NCBI RefSeq assembly: GCF_004792415.1
Contig: NZ_CP038853.1
Span: forward strand, 2,666,001-2,730,000
DNA: 64,000 nt
Direction of reading: 5' to 3'
DNA from: Pantoea vagans
GTDB lineage: Bacteria > Pseudomonadota > Gammaproteobacteria > Enterobacterales > Enterobacteriaceae
Of the stretch, positions 1 to 9,375 are shown one piece after another. The notes beneath the pieces were generated by a model. The model searched no databases, was not told the origin of the DNA, and was given only the letters and a program-made list of their open reading frames with translations. Both the position numbers and the translations under genes were made by a program. Within the stretch, counting starts at the first letter, position 1. Each line of letters opens with the position of its first letter.

Positions 1-531
1 CGCCGCCAGCCAGGTATCCTGCGGAGATTTCACCAGCAAAAAGGTTAGTGGAATGGCACAGAAGTTACCGAAGGTGGCGATCATCGCCGTTTTACCCAGC
101 TTCTCAAAGCCCTGCATCAGCCAGCCGAATGAAAACAGCGAGCCTATCAGCGTGGTGCAGTTCGCCAGGATGATAAAGAACAGCGGATGCCAGGCGGGAT
201 TAAACCAGGTCGCCGTCAGTAACGTGCCACTGGTTACCACCAGCAGCATCAGCTTGGCGTTAAAGGTTGACCAGAAGAGCTGACTGACGCGTTCCTTGTC
301 ATCACGATGGTGAGCAATGTCTTTGGTGGTAAAGACGTTGAATCCCCAGTCAGAGATGGTGCTGCAATAGAGCACGCAGGCGATGGCCAGCGCCAGCGTA
401 CCCATCTGCTCTACACCCAGAACGCGGGCAAGATAGGGCAGCGTGGCCAGCGGAAACAAAAACGATGCGCCGCGGTAGGCCAGCAGCGAGAAAATATTAA
501 TAACCAGACTTTTATCGAGTACTTTTGCCAT
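1..531 (-). CDS. Wzx-like polysaccharide flippase (partial, C-terminus off window)
   Basis: This is an incomplete gene: 177 codons are read from the ATG at 529-531 to the left edge with no stop. The protein begins MAKVLDKSLVINIFSLL and has several hydrophobic stretches, with the motifs YRGASFLFPLATLPYLARVLG and SDWGFNVFTTKDIA, which are typical of the N-terminal half of oligosaccharide/polysaccharide flippases (Wzx, MOP exporter superfamily). Such proteins move undecaprenyl-linked sugar units across the inner membrane for O-antigen or exopolysaccharide assembly. A glycosyltransferase lies directly upstream on the same strand after about 100 bp, so both probably belong to one surface-glycan cluster extending beyond the window. 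Substrate cannot be told. Confidence 0.85.
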   Translation of the reverse strand, partial: MAKVLDKSLVINIFSLLAYRGASFLFPLATLPYLARVLGVEQMGTLALAIACVLYCSTISDWGFNVFTTKDIAHHRDDKERVSQLFWSTFNAKLMLLVVTSGTLLTATWFNPAWHPLFFIILANCTTLIGSLFSFGWLMQGFEKLGKTAMIATFGNFCAIPLTFLLVKSPQDTWLAA

Positions 532-605
532 GACGCAACAACCTTATACACATTGCATGTCTCACCTTCTCATTTCGCTAAGGCATAAACAATATCGCTT
601 CACAT

Positions 606-638
606 TTTTCAGAATCAGGCTGCTTTTCAGAATCAGGC
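606..638. repeat. Short tandem duplication at the 3' end of the glycosyltransferase gene
   Basis: A 15-base unit (TTTTCAGAATCAGGC) occurs at 606-620 and again at 624-638, period 18. The right copy contains the stop codon of the glycosyltransferase gene, and the left copy lies just past it. This looks like a small replication-slippage duplication. No function is evident. Confidence 0.7.
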
Positions 639-1613
639 GGCACCCCTGAGCTCTTTTTTAACCTTGTAATGCTGCAATGCAATAAACAGCTCCGGTCGGT
701 TGAACAATAGCCACTCTTTAATATTTTCTGTTTTAACGTTACGTCCCATAAAGCGGATAGCGTTAATGACATATTCCGGCACAGGCGTCCCGTTATAAAG
801 TGATAAATAGATCATCAGGCGAAAAGATTGCAGTAAATAAGCTTTCTCCAGCGCGCTACGCCAGTCTGATTTAGGTAATGAACTGACTAACGTGTTGTAA
901 GCGTGCATAAAGGCATCATAGCGCTGATAGAAAAACTCATTTCCTTTGGTACTGTTAGTCAGTGAACCGCTGCGGATTCGCTGTTTATAATAGACCTGGC
1001 GACTGACCCAGGCATGCTGACACTTCATAAAGACAGAAAGCGTAAAATTGTGGTCTTCATGAACACGGCGTACAAAGCGTAATTTGTGCTGTTCAATCAC
1101 GCTTTTTCGCAGTACATAATTCCAGACGGCAGAGGTATAGCGCCCATTACGTAACAGGCGCAAAAAGACTTCCTGCGGTTTTTGCTGGCCAAAGTGATCA
1201 TGTCTGACTTTGGGTGAGGTCACATCGATGTGGCCATCTTCATAGACGCAGGAGTTAAAGCAGAAGAGATCGGTTTCAGGATGCTTTTCCGCCACCATGG
1301 CCAGCTCAGTAACCAGCCCGTCCACCACTACATCATCCGGGTCACAGAAGAAGAGAAACTGACCCTGAGCCAGTGCGATACCGGTATCCCGCGCATTACC
1401 GAGGCCGCCATTTTCAATGGTAATCACTTTTACCTGAGAAAGATGCGCATAATTCTGTTCAATTAAGGCTAATGTTCCGTCGGTGGATCCATCATTCACA
1501 ATGATTATTTCATTGGGCGCTTTAACCTGACGTAATAATGAATCGACGCACTCCACAATATATTTCTCTACATTGTAGGTTGGAATAATCACTGATAATA
1601 AGGTGTCAGACAT
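633..1613 (-). CDS. Family 2 glycosyltransferase
   Basis: A 326-residue cytoplasmic GT-A enzyme that would transfer a sugar from a nucleotide-sugar donor to a growing glycan. The N-terminus shows the GT2 nucleotide-binding start LLSVIIPTYNVEKY (residues 5-18), the motif VNDGSTDGT near 39-47 and a DPDD metal-binding DxD-type motif at 91-94. There is no transmembrane segment at the C-terminus. I chose the ATG at 1611-1613; a longer frame from a TTG at 1643 adds ten residues before the conserved start and is less likely. It lies upstream of the flippase gene, same strand, and may be cotranscribed with it. Donor and acceptor specificity cannot be predicted from sequence. Confidence 0.85.
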   Translation of the reverse strand: MSDTLLSVIIPTYNVEKYIVECVDSLLRQVKAPNEIIIVNDGSTDGTLALIEQNYAHLSQVKVITIENGGLGNARDTGIALAQGQFLFFCDPDDVVVDGLVTELAMVAEKHPETDLFCFNSCVYEDGHIDVTSPKVRHDHFGQQKPQEVFLRLLRNGRYTSAVWNYVLRKSVIEQHKLRFVRRVHEDHNFTLSVFMKCQHAWVSRQVYYKQRIRSGSLTNSTKGNEFFYQRYDAFMHAYNTLVSSLPKSDWRSALEKAYLLQSFRLMIYLSLYNGTPVPEYVINAIRFMGRNVKTENIKEWLLFNRPELFIALQHYKVKKELRGAA

Positions 1614-2363
1614 AGGCAATTCTCTGCTGTTAGAAAATGACAATACGATTCACCTGCCAGATGCAGGGACTGACCAGAGGTGAAACGTCGAAAAGAGTAA
1701 TACGCTACTATTATGATGGCTTTGATTTAGCCTGATTATCTTAAACCGGTTATGCAAAAAAAGACCAGTTGTAAAAATTATCTTAACGTTTCACCTGATT
1801 ATCACTGTTAAAAAAAGTGCATCTATAGCCCGCTGTAATGTTAAAACCGTTGAGGAATGATTTAAATTACCCCCACCAGGCAGGCGTAACCAGAATGAGG
1901 AATATGTAAGCGAACATCTGAAACCGTGAATAACTTCAGCATTCCTTCATTTTTATTACAGTTTACGCTCTGCAATTAATCCTAATATCATGCCGGAACA
2001 CCACTGAAACAGGCTGATGTCAGGCTGCTTTACCATCCGGTTTCAGGCTGCCGCTGCGCTTCAACACGGTTTCAGCCACAAACAGAATGGTTAAGCAATC
2101 AGAAGAAAGATAGTTTTTTCCACCACGCGTCCTGTTTTAACCCGCTTGCATCACTGCTCTTAATGAATGGTTTCACTGCTCGCCTTTATTTTAAGAATTA
2201 TCGGAAGCGATGTTTTCATTATCTGCCACAGGTACGTCTATTTGCAGTTTTTACCCTTGCTTTGCCGGATAAATCATTTAAGCCCACTCCCCTGCTCTGA
2301 CAGTATGAAGGCATAAGTTCTCAACTTTTGATAATCAATAACTTTTAGTTATAAGGAGTGATG
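1614..2363. other. AT-rich intergenic region without a supported gene
   Basis: About 750 bases separate the glycosyltransferase (leftward) from ssuE (rightward). No reading frame here has a convincing start, ribosome-binding site or recognisable product. It should hold promoters for both divergent units. The only site I can argue for is the dyad just before ssuE, listed separately. I saw no JUMPstart/ops element, tRNA or IS end. Confidence 0.6.
2338..2352 (+). promoter_or_regulatory. Dyad upstream of ssuE, candidate Cbl/CysB-type operator
   Basis: The 15-mer ATAACTTTTAGTTAT is an inverted repeat of ATAAC with a 5-base spacer, placed immediately before the ssuE ribosome-binding site (AAGGAG at 2353-2358). 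In E. coli the ssu operon is activated by the LysR-type regulator Cbl and depends on sulfate starvation; CysB-family sites contain ATAAC-like half sites. The match is seen directly, the assignment to Cbl is inference. Its position so near the start codon is unusual for an activator site, so it may instead be a repressor site or part of the leader. Confidence 0.4.
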
Positions 2364-2915
2364 ATGCGAGTTATTACGCTGGCAGGCAGCCCACGATTTC
2401 CCTCCCGCTCAACCTCATTGCTGACGCTGTGTCAGCACAAGCTGGAGGCACGTGGCATTGAAGTCATTCCCTGGAATATTCACAACTTTCAGCCTGACGA
2501 TCTGATTAATGCGCGCTTTGATGCGCCCGCGCTGCTGGCCCTGCGTGACGACCTGGCCTCGGCTGATGGCCTGATTGTGGCGACACCGATTTACAAAGCG
2601 TCGTTTTCGGGCGCGCTTAAGACTCTGCTCGACCTGCTGCCTGAGCGCGCACTGGAGCACAAAGTTGTGTTGCCACTCGCCAGCGGCGGCAGTGTCGGGC
2701 ATATGCTGGCGCTGGACTATGCGCTGAAGCCGGTTCTCAACGCTTTAAAAGCACAGGAAATTCTGCATGGGATCTACGCCGAAGACAGCCAGGTCACGCA
2801 TTACGATCGCCAGCCTGTACTGGAAGATTCACTGGCAGAGCGTCTTGATGAAGCCGTCTCCGCATTCTGGCTGGCGCTGACCCGTCATCACCATCCCGTT
2901 GCGCAGGCAGTATAA
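2364..2915 (+). CDS. ssuE: NAD(P)H-dependent FMN reductase SsuE
   Basis: SsuE supplies reduced FMN to the monooxygenase SsuD for desulfonation of alkanesulfonates in the cytoplasm. The protein (183 residues) has the flavodoxin-like start MRVITLAGSPRFPSRS, a nucleotide-binding region ADGLIVATPIYKASFSGALK and the segment LLDLLPERAL characteristic of the E. coli enzyme. Three in-frame starts exist (GTG 2358, ATG 2361, ATG 2364); I chose 2364 because it is spaced five bases from the AAGGAG box and matches the E. coli N-terminus. It is the first gene of ssuEADCB, followed by ssuA after 11 bases. Expression is expected under sulfate limitation. Confidence 0.96.
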   Translation: MRVITLAGSPRFPSRSTSLLTLCQHKLEARGIEVIPWNIHNFQPDDLINARFDAPALLALRDDLASADGLIVATPIYKASFSGALKTLLDLLPERALEHKVVLPLASGGSVGHMLALDYALKPVLNALKAQEILHGIYAEDSQVTHYDRQPVLEDSLAERLDEAVSAFWLALTRHHHPVAQAV

Positions 2916-2926
2916 GGAAGCGATCG

Positions 2927-3880
2927 ATGAAGCAGAGATTAGGAAAGTGGCTGGTGGCAGGACTGTTACTGGCTGGCCTTCAGGTACAGGCCGCTGAATC
3001 GGATCCGGCTGAGATTCGCATCGGCTATCAGAAAGGTTCAGTCAGCATGGTGCTGGCGAAGTCACATCAGTTGCTGGAGAAGCGTTTTCCCCATACTCAC
3101 ATTAAGTGGATCGAGTTCCCGGCTGGCCCGCAAATGCTGGAAGCGCTGAACATCAACAGCATTGACCTCGGCAGTACCGGTGATCTTCCGCCGCTGTTTG
3201 CCCAGGCCGCAGGCGCCGATCTGCTCTATGTCGGTTCGGAGCCGCCAAAACCGAAATCCGAAGTGATTCTGGTGCCGAAAAACAGCGCTCTGAAACAGGT
3301 TGCCGATCTGAAAGGCAAAAAAGTCGCTTTCCAGAAAGGTTCCAGCTCACACAATTTACTGCTGCGCGCCTTACAGCAGGCGGGCCTTACATTTAAAGAC
3401 ATCACACCCGTCTATCTGACGCCAGCCGATGCGCGCGCCGCCTTCCAGCAGGGTGACGTGGATGCCTGGGCAATCTGGGATCCCTACTACTCTTCGGTAC
3501 TGCTGCAGGGTAATTCACGCCTGCTGATTGATGGCAGCTCACTGAACCTGACCGGATCCTTCTATCTGGCGACGCGCAGCTATGCCGAAGCCCACGGCGC
3601 GTTTATCCAGCAGGTGCTCGACACCTTCAGCAGTGCCGACGCGCTGACTATCAGCCAGCCTCAGCAGAGCACCACGCTTCTGGCGCAGGCAATGGGCCTG
3701 CCTGAACCGGTTATTGCCAGCTATCTCAGCCATCGTCCGCCCACCCGGATTTCGCCGGTCAGTGCTGAAACCGCAGCCGCACAGCAGCGTACCGCTGACC
3801 TGTTTTATGCCAATCATCTGTTGCCAGTCAAAGTGACGATCCAGGATCGCATCTGGCAACCGCATACCGTAACGCAGTAA
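2927..3880 (+). CDS. ssuA: Aliphatic sulfonate ABC transporter substrate-binding protein SsuA
   Basis: A periplasmic binding protein that captures alkanesulfonates and delivers them to the SsuBC transporter. It has 317 residues, near the E. coli length. The first 23 residues form a Sec signal (KQR charge cluster, hydrophobic WLVAGLLLAGL, cleavage after VQA). The mature part begins with EIRIGYQKGSVSMVLAKS and contains the family features LGSTGDLPPLFAQAAG and AFQKGSSSHNLL. It sits between ssuE and ssuD with gaps of 11 and 9 bases, consistent with one transcript. Confidence 0.95.
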   Translation: MKQRLGKWLVAGLLLAGLQVQAAESDPAEIRIGYQKGSVSMVLAKSHQLLEKRFPHTHIKWIEFPAGPQMLEALNINSIDLGSTGDLPPLFAQAAGADLLYVGSEPPKPKSEVILVPKNSALKQVADLKGKKVAFQKGSSSHNLLLRALQQAGLTFKDITPVYLTPADARAAFQQGDVDAWAIWDPYYSSVLLQGNSRLLIDGSSLNLTGSFYLATRSYAEAHGAFIQQVLDTFSSADALTISQPQQSTTLLAQAMGLPEPVIASYLSHRPPTRISPVSAETAAAQQRTADLFYANHLLPVKVTIQDRIWQPHTVTQ

Positions 3881-3889
3881 GGAGCAATA

Positions 3890-5038
3890 ATGAGCGTATC
3901 CATTTTCTGGTTCCTGCCGACGCATGGCGACGGCCACTATCTTGGCACCGCCGAAGGCGCGCGCCCGGTTGATCACGCCTACTTACAACAGGTGGCGCAA
4001 GCCGCTGACCGTCTCGGCTTTGGTGGTGTATTAATCCCAACCGGCCGCTCCTGTGAAGATGCCTGGCTGGTTGCCGCCTCGCTGATTCCGGTGACGCAGC
4101 GCCTGCGCTTCCTTGTGGCGCTGCGTCCTGGCGTGATTTCACCGACTCAGGCGGCGCGTCAGGCTGCTACCCTGGATCGCCTCTCCAACGGCCGCGCGCT
4201 GTTCAATCTGGTGACCGGCGGCGATCCGGAAGAGCTGGCGGGCGATGGGGTGTTCCTGGATCACCGTGAACGTTACGCAGAATCTGCCGAGTTCACCCGC
4301 GTCTGGCGTCGGGTACTGGAAGGTGAAACCGTCGACTACGAAGGCAAGCACGTGAAGGTTCGCGGCGCACGTCTGATGTTTAAGCCGGTGCAGCAGCCTC
4401 GCCCACCGCTCTGGTTTGGTGGCTCTTCTGAACCGGCTCAGGAACTGGCGGCCGAACAGGTCGATGTTTACCTCACCTGGGGCGAACCGCCTGCTCAGGT
4501 TCGGGAAAAGATTGAACAGGTGCGTGCAAAAGCGGCCGCGCAGGGACGTACGGTGCGGTTTGGTATCCGTTTGCATGTGATTGTGCGCGAAACGAATGAA
4601 GAAGCCTGGCAGGCCGCCGACCGGCTGATTGCCAATGTGGATGACGCCACTATCGCGAAGGCACAGGCCGCGTTCCAGCGGGCCGATTCTGTGGGTCAGC
4701 GCCGGATGGCTGCGCTGCACGGTGGTCGCCGCGACAAACTCGAAATCAGCCCGAATCTGTGGGCAGGTGTGGGTCTGGTACGCAGTGGAGCCGGAACCGC
4801 GCTGGTCGGCGATGGTCCGACCGTGGCCGCACGCATCAAAGAGTATGAAGCGCTGGGCATCGAGACCTTTATTCTGTCGGGTTATCCGCATCTGGAAGAG
4901 GCTTATCGTGTTGGCGAACTGCTGTTCCCGCATCTTGATCTACAGGTGCCACTGGTGCCTCAGCCGCGCGTGGTTCAGGCGCATGGTGAAGCGGTAGCCA
5001 ACGATTTTACCCCTGAGAAAAAAGTCGCCCGGGGCTGA
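3890..5038 (+). CDS. ssuD: FMNH2-dependent alkanesulfonate monooxygenase SsuD
   Basis: SsuD uses FMNH2 from SsuE and oxygen to split C1- or longer alkanesulfonates into aldehyde and sulfite. The 382-residue protein belongs to the bacterial luciferase family. The active-site cysteine is seen in [10 protein letters not shown] (Cys55 here, Cys54 in processed E. coli numbering), and [12 protein letters not shown] carries the Arg and His involved in catalysis. Length and N-terminus [19 protein letters not shown] agree with E. coli. A GGAG ribosome-binding site precedes the ATG. The sulfite product feeds cysteine synthesis. Confidence 0.97.
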   Translation: MSVSIFWFLPTHGDGHYLGTAEGARPVDHAYLQQVAQAADRLGFGGVLIPTGRSCEDAWLVAASLIPVTQRLRFLVALRPGVISPTQAARQAATLDRLSNGRALFNLVTGGDPEELAGDGVFLDHRERYAESAEFTRVWRRVLEGETVDYEGKHVKVRGARLMFKPVQQPRPPLWFGGSSEPAQELAAEQVDVYLTWGEPPAQVREKIEQVRAKAAAQGRTVRFGIRLHVIVRETNEEAWQAADRLIANVDDATIAKAQAAFQRADSVGQRRMAALHGGRRDKLEISPNLWAGVGLVRSGAGTALVGDGPTVAARIKEYEALGIETFILSGYPHLEEAYRVGELLFPHLDLQVPLVPQPRVVQAHGEAVANDFTPEKKVARG

Positions 5039-5048
5039 GGAGAGCATG

Positions 5049-5840
5049 ATGGCCAGAACCCGAAAACGCCTTGCTGATACGCTGGTGCCGTGGCTATTGC
5101 CGACGCTGCTTGTTGTGGTGTGGCAGATTGCTTCGCAAACCGGCTGGTTATCGAACCGTATTCTGCCCGCGCCGGAGAAAATTGTGACCACCTTCTGGCA
5201 GCTGACTGCCAGCGGTGAACTCTGGCAGCATCTGGCGATAAGCAGCTGGCGGGCGCTGATCGGCTTCAGCATTGGCGGTTCTATCGGCCTGATACTTGGG
5301 CTGATCACCGGCACCTCAAAAACCGGTGAACGCCTGCTGGATACGTCGGTGCAGATGCTGCGCAATGTGCCACATCTGGCGCTGATCCCGCTGGTGATCC
5401 TCTGGTTCGGAATCGACGAGTCCGCCAAAATCTTTCTGGTGGCGCTGGGCACGCTGTTCCCGATCTATCTGAATACCTATCACGGCATCCGCAATATCGA
5501 TCGCGGGCTGGTTGAGATGGCGCGCAGCTATGGCCTCTCCGGCTGGAGTCTGTTTATCCAGGTGATCCTGCCCGGCGCACTGCCAAATATTATGGTCGGC
5601 GTGCGTTTTGCGCTCGGTCTGATGTGGCTGACGCTGATTGTTGCTGAAACCATCTCCGCCAACGCGGGCATCGGCTATCTGGCAATGAACGCGCGTGAAT
5701 TCCTGCAGACCGATGTGGTGGTGGTCGCCATCATTCTCTATGCCCTGCTCGGCAAACTGGCGGATGTCGCCGCGTTGTTACTGGAACGCGTCTGGCTGCG
5801 CTGGCACCCCGCTTACCAACTGAAGGTGGAGAACGCATGA
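5049..5840 (+). CDS. ssuC: Aliphatic sulfonate ABC transporter permease SsuC
   Basis: Inner-membrane permease of the SsuABC importer, 263 residues with about six transmembrane segments. The cytoplasmic EAA-type coupling motif is visible in [15 protein letters not shown] followed by [12 protein letters not shown]. Two adjacent ATGs exist at 5046 and 5049; the second is six bases from the AGGAG at 5038-5042 and gives exactly the E. coli length, so I use it. The stop overlaps the start of ssuB by four bases (ATGA), indicating translational coupling. Confidence 0.95.
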   Translation: MARTRKRLADTLVPWLLPTLLVVVWQIASQTGWLSNRILPAPEKIVTTFWQLTASGELWQHLAISSWRALIGFSIGGSIGLILGLITGTSKTGERLLDTSVQMLRNVPHLALIPLVILWFGIDESAKIFLVALGTLFPIYLNTYHGIRNIDRGLVEMARSYGLSGWSLFIQVILPGALPNIMVGVRFALGLMWLTLIVAETISANAGIGYLAMNAREFLQTDVVVVAIILYALLGKLADVAALLLERVWLRWHPAYQLKVENA

Positions 5841-6625
5841 GCCAGACTCTCTCACCCGCCCGCCTTAACACCGGCACGCCGGTTGGCGTTAACGGCGTCA
5901 GCAAACAGTATGGCAGTCGTACCATTCTCAATAAGATCGACCTGCATATTCCTTCAGGTCAGTTTGTAGCGGTAGTGGGTCGCAGCGGCTGCGGCAAAAG
6001 CACTCTGTTGCGCCTGCTGGCCGGACTGGAACAAAGCTCCAGCGGTGAACTGCTGGCAGGCAATGCGCCGCTGCAGTCGGCGCGCGACGATACCCGCCTG
6101 ATGTTTCAGGATGCGCGACTGCTGCCGTGGAAAAAAGTCATTGATAACGTCGGGCTGGGCCTGCGCGGACGCGAATGGCGCAGCGCGGCGATGGATGCCC
6201 TGACGGCGGTGGGACTGGCCGATCGCGCCAATGAGTGGCCGGCTGCACTTTCTGGTGGGCAGAAACAGCGTGTGGCGCTGGCAAGAGCGCTGATTCATCG
6301 GCCCGGCTTACTGCTGCTGGATGAACCACTGGGGGCGCTGGATGCCCTGACCCGCATTGAAATGCAGGGATTGATTGAGTCACTGTGGCAGCAACATCAC
6401 TTTACCGTTCTGCTGGTCACGCATGATGTCAGTGAAGCGGTCGTGATGGCGGATCGCGTGTTGTTGATCGAAGAGGGTGAGATCGGTCTGGATCTGCTGG
6501 TAGATCTGCCGCGACCACGGCGTCGTGGATCGGCGCGGCTGGCCGAGCTGGAAGCGGAGGTGCTGGATCGGGTAATGCAGCGTACGGAACGACCGCAGCC
6601 GGTACGTTACGCGCAGCAGCGCTGA
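5837..6625 (+). CDS. ssuB: Aliphatic sulfonate ABC transporter ATP-binding protein SsuB
   Basis: The ATPase of the SsuABC sulfonate importer. The 262-residue protein shows Walker [10 protein letters not shown] (near residues 50-58), Q-loop region [10 protein letters not shown], the ABC signature [14 protein letters not shown] and Walker [13 protein letters not shown], followed by the switch histidine in [10 protein letters not shown]. It is the last gene of the ssu operon, overlaps ssuC by four bases and ends just before a strong hairpin shared with pepN. Confidence 0.96.
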   Translation: MSQTLSPARLNTGTPVGVNGVSKQYGSRTILNKIDLHIPSGQFVAVVGRSGCGKSTLLRLLAGLEQSSSGELLAGNAPLQSARDDTRLMFQDARLLPWKKVIDNVGLGLRGREWRSAAMDALTAVGLADRANEWPAALSGGQKQRVALARALIHRPGLLLLDEPLGALDALTRIEMQGLIESLWQQHHFTVLLVTHDVSEAVVMADRVLLIEEGEIGLDLLVDLPRPRRRGSARLAELEAEVLDRVMQRTERPQPVRYAQQR

Positions 6626-6656
6626 AAAAGGGAGCGTCTCAGACGCTCCCTTTTTT
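6625..6656. terminator. Bidirectional terminator between ssuB and pepN
   Basis: A perfect 10-base stem (GGGAGCGTCT at 6630-6639 with its complement at 6641-6650) is flanked by AAAAA on the left and TTTTTT on the right, so it can end transcription of both ssuB (rightward) and pepN (leftward). The pepN stop codon begins at 6663, only a few bases away. Confidence 0.9.
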
Positions 6657-6660
6657 AGTA

Positions 6661-9276
6661 TCAGGCGTTCAGTGCCCGGGTAATTTTTTCGTAGAGGTCG
6701 CCAGAGAGTTTATCCAGCTCCAGCAGTTGCTCCAGCGCCTGACGCATCATCGCCTGACGGCCTTCGTCATAACGTTTCAGACGAATCAGCGGCTCCACCA
6801 TTCGTGCCGCAACCTGCGGATTGCGCGTATTCAGATCGATGAGCATCTCCACCAGGAACTTGTAGCCGCTGCCATCTTTAGCATGGAACGCGGCCGGGTT
6901 AGCCGAGGCAAAAGCCCCCACCAGCGAGCGAACGCGGTTTGGATTGCTCATAGTGAAGGAGCGATGATTCAGCAGCTGACGCACGTTGCGCATCACGTTG
7001 GCAGCCGGACTGGTTGCCTGCAGCACAAACCATTTGTCCATCACCAGACCATCCTGATGCCAGCGCTCATCGTAAGCCGCCAGCAGCGCATCGCGGCACG
7101 GTAACTGAGCCGCCACAGCAGCGGAAAGCGCCGCCAGCGCATCCGTCATGTTGGTTGCCTGGTGATACTGCGTCTGCACCAGTTTGTCCGCCAGCTGTGC
7201 ATCACTGAAGGCAAGATAGGTCAGGCAGACATTTTTCAGGCTGCGCTGACCAATCGCGTCATGCTCCACACGGTATTCAGGCTGCTGATTGGCGTTGTAG
7301 ATCGCAAAGAACTCATCGGCCAGTTCGCGTGCCAGTGTGCGTTGCAGGGCGTCACGCACCAGCGCAATCGCCTGCGGATCGATAGTGTCAAACAGCTCGG
7401 CAATCTCATTTTCTGACGGCAGCGTCAGGATCAGCGCGGTCAGGGCCGGGTCACAGTCGGTATCGAGCAGCACCGCGCGGAAAGCATCGGCAACATGCAG
7501 CGGCAGCGACAGATGCTGGCCCTGCTGATAGCGGGCAACGTTCAGGCGGATATAGGTCGCCAGCAGGCTCTGAGCCGCATCCCAGCGGGAGAAGTCGTTG
7601 CGTGCATGACGCATCAGGAAGGTGAGCTGAGCATCACTCCATTTGTAGTCGAGCTTCACCGGCGCAGAGAATTCACGCAGCAGCGACGGCACCGGCTGGA
7701 AGTAGACATTATCGAAAATAAAGGTCTGGAACTCTTCGGTGACATTCAGCACATGATGCACCGGATGGCCGTTATTCTGCAGCGGGATCACCTTCCCTTC
7801 ACCGTCATACAGCTCAATATCCAGCGGGATATGCAGCGGCAGTTTCTCTTTCTGATCGGCAGTCGCTGGGGTGTGCTGCGTGACGTGCAGCGTGTACTGC
7901 TCAAGTTCCGGATTGTAATCGTCGCGCACCGTCAGTACCGGCGTACCTGACTGGCTGTACCAGCGGCGGAACTGCGACAGATCGACATTTGAGGCATCTT
8001 CCATCGCCTGAACAAAGTCATCACAGGTTGCAGCGCTGCCGTCGTGACGGTCAAAATAGAGCTTCATGCCCTTCTGGAAGTTCTCTTCACCCAGCAGGGT
8101 GTGCATCATGCGGATGACTTCTGACCCTTTTTCATACACCGTCAGGGTGTAGAAATTATTCATTTCGATAACCTGATCCGGACGGATCGGGTGCGCCATC
8201 GGGCTGGCATCTTCGGCGAACTGCGCGCCGCGCACGATACGCACGTTATCGATGCGGTTCACCGCACGTGAACCCAGATCGGAGCTGAACTCCTGATCGC
8301 GGAACACTGTCAGTCCCTCTTTCAGGCTGAGCTGGAACCAGTCGCGGCAGGTCACGCGGTTACCGGTCCAGTTGTGGAAATATTCGTGACCGATAACCGC
8401 CTCAATGCCGAGGTAATCTTTGTCGGTCGCCGTTTCCGCTTTCGCCAGCACATATTTGGCGTTGAAGACGTTAAGACCTTTGTTCTCCATCGCCCCCATG
8501 TTGAAGAAGTCCACGGCTACGATCATAAAGATGTCGAGGTCATACTCCAGGCCGAAACGCTCTTCATCCCACTTCATGCTGTTTTTCAGCGAGGTCATCG
8601 CCCAGTCGGCGCGATCGAGGTTACCGCGGTCAACGAAGATCTCCAGCGCCACATCACGTCCTGAACGGGTGGTGAAGCTGTCGCGCAGCACGTCGAAATC
8701 GCCCGCCACCAGCGCAAACAGGTAGCAGGGTTTCGGGAACGGATCTTCCCACTTCACCCAGCTGCGGCCCTGCTCATCCCGGCCGCTGTCAATGCGGTTT
8801 CCGTTGGAGAGCAGATACGGATAACGCTCACCATCGGCATAAATGGTAGTGGTAAAGCGCGCCAGCACGTCAGGGCGATCGAGATACCAGGTAATATGAC
8901 GGAAGCCTTCAGCCTCACATTGGGTGCAGAGCGCCTCGCCCGATTTGTACAGCCCTTCCAGCGCGGTGTTCTGATCCGGATGAATCACATTGATGATTTT
9001 CAGGGTGAAGCTGTCCGGCAGCTGGCTGATAACCAGTACGCCCTCTTCTTCACGGAAGGCCGTCCAAGGTTGCCCGTCGACCTCCAGCGCAATCAGCGTT
9101 AACGCTTCGCCGTCAAGTCGCAGCTCAGCCTGGCTGTCGCCCACGCGTTTAACCTGGCTGATGGCCGTTACACGGGTCGTCGACGCATCCAGTTCAAAAG
9201 TTAAATCGATATCGGTGATGGTGTAATCGGGCGCACGGTAGTCGTGGCGATACTTGATTTGGGGCTGTTGCGTCAT
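6661..9276 (-). CDS. pepN: Aminopeptidase N
   Basis: PepN is the main cytosolic M1 metallo-aminopeptidase and completes degradation of peptides released by ATP-dependent proteases. The 871-residue protein has the substrate-recognition motif GAMEN and the zinc site HEYFHNWTGNRVTCRD (HExxH around residue 297 with the downstream glutamate in SLKEGLTVFRDQEF). The N-terminus MTQQPQIKYRHDYRAPDY matches E. coli closely and fixes the start. It is transcribed divergently from pncB, as in E. coli, and ends at a terminator shared with ssuB. Confidence 0.98.
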   Translation of the reverse strand: MTQQPQIKYRHDYRAPDYTITDIDLTFELDASTTRVTAISQVKRVGDSQAELRLDGEALTLIALEVDGQPWTAFREEEGVLVISQLPDSFTLKIINVIHPDQNTALEGLYKSGEALCTQCEAEGFRHITWYLDRPDVLARFTTTIYADGERYPYLLSNGNRIDSGRDEQGRSWVKWEDPFPKPCYLFALVAGDFDVLRDSFTTRSGRDVALEIFVDRGNLDRADWAMTSLKNSMKWDEERFGLEYDLDIFMIVAVDFFNMGAMENKGLNVFNAKYVLAKAETATDKDYLGIEAVIGHEYFHNWTGNRVTCRDWFQLSLKEGLTVFRDQEFSSDLGSRAVNRIDNVRIVRGAQFAEDASPMAHPIRPDQVIEMNNFYTLTVYEKGSEVIRMMHTLLGEENFQKGMKLYFDRHDGSAATCDDFVQAMEDASNVDLSQFRRWYSQSGTPVLTVRDDYNPELEQYTLHVTQHTPATADQKEKLPLHIPLDIELYDGEGKVIPLQNNGHPVHHVLNVTEEFQTFIFDNVYFQPVPSLLREFSAPVKLDYKWSDAQLTFLMRHARNDFSRWDAAQSLLATYIRLNVARYQQGQHLSLPLHVADAFRAVLLDTDCDPALTALILTLPSENEIAELFDTIDPQAIALVRDALQRTLARELADEFFAIYNANQQPEYRVEHDAIGQRSLKNVCLTYLAFSDAQLADKLVQTQYHQATNMTDALAALSAAVAAQLPCRDALLAAYDERWHQDGLVMDKWFVLQATSPAANVMRNVRQLLNHRSFTMSNPNRVRSLVGAFASANPAAFHAKDGSGYKFLVEMLIDLNTRNPQVAARMVEPLIRLKRYDEGRQAMMRQALEQLLELDKLSGDLYEKITRALNA

Positions 9277-9318
9277 ATTGCGTCTCGCGTCGTTGTTATA
9301 AGTTTACCGGCAAAGTCT

Positions 9319-9338
9319 AAGCTTGTTACTACAAGCTT
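9319..9338. promoter_or_regulatory. Inverted repeat in the pepN-pncB divergent promoter region
   Basis: AAGCTTGT at 9319-9326 and ACAAGCTT at 9331-9338 form an 8-base inverted repeat with a 4-base spacer, located 43 bases upstream of the pepN start codon. It could be an operator or a leader hairpin in the pepN transcript. I do not recognise a regulator. Confidence 0.35.
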
Positions 9339-9375
9339 GCCACGCACAATGCACCTAAAGGGTGAAATGGCTACA

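Noticed and set aside
307..588. 93-codon plus-strand frame over the flippase start
   Set aside because: It runs antisense through the flippase N-terminus, which is strongly supported.
2950..2957. Chi site GCTGGTGG on the plus strand (another at 62211-62218)
   Set aside because: Such octamers are frequent in enterobacterial chromosomes; two noted by eye carry no special meaning.
4139..4933. 264-codon frame antisense to ssuD
   Set aside because: Complement of a high-GC coding region; ssuD is certain and the frame has no known motif.
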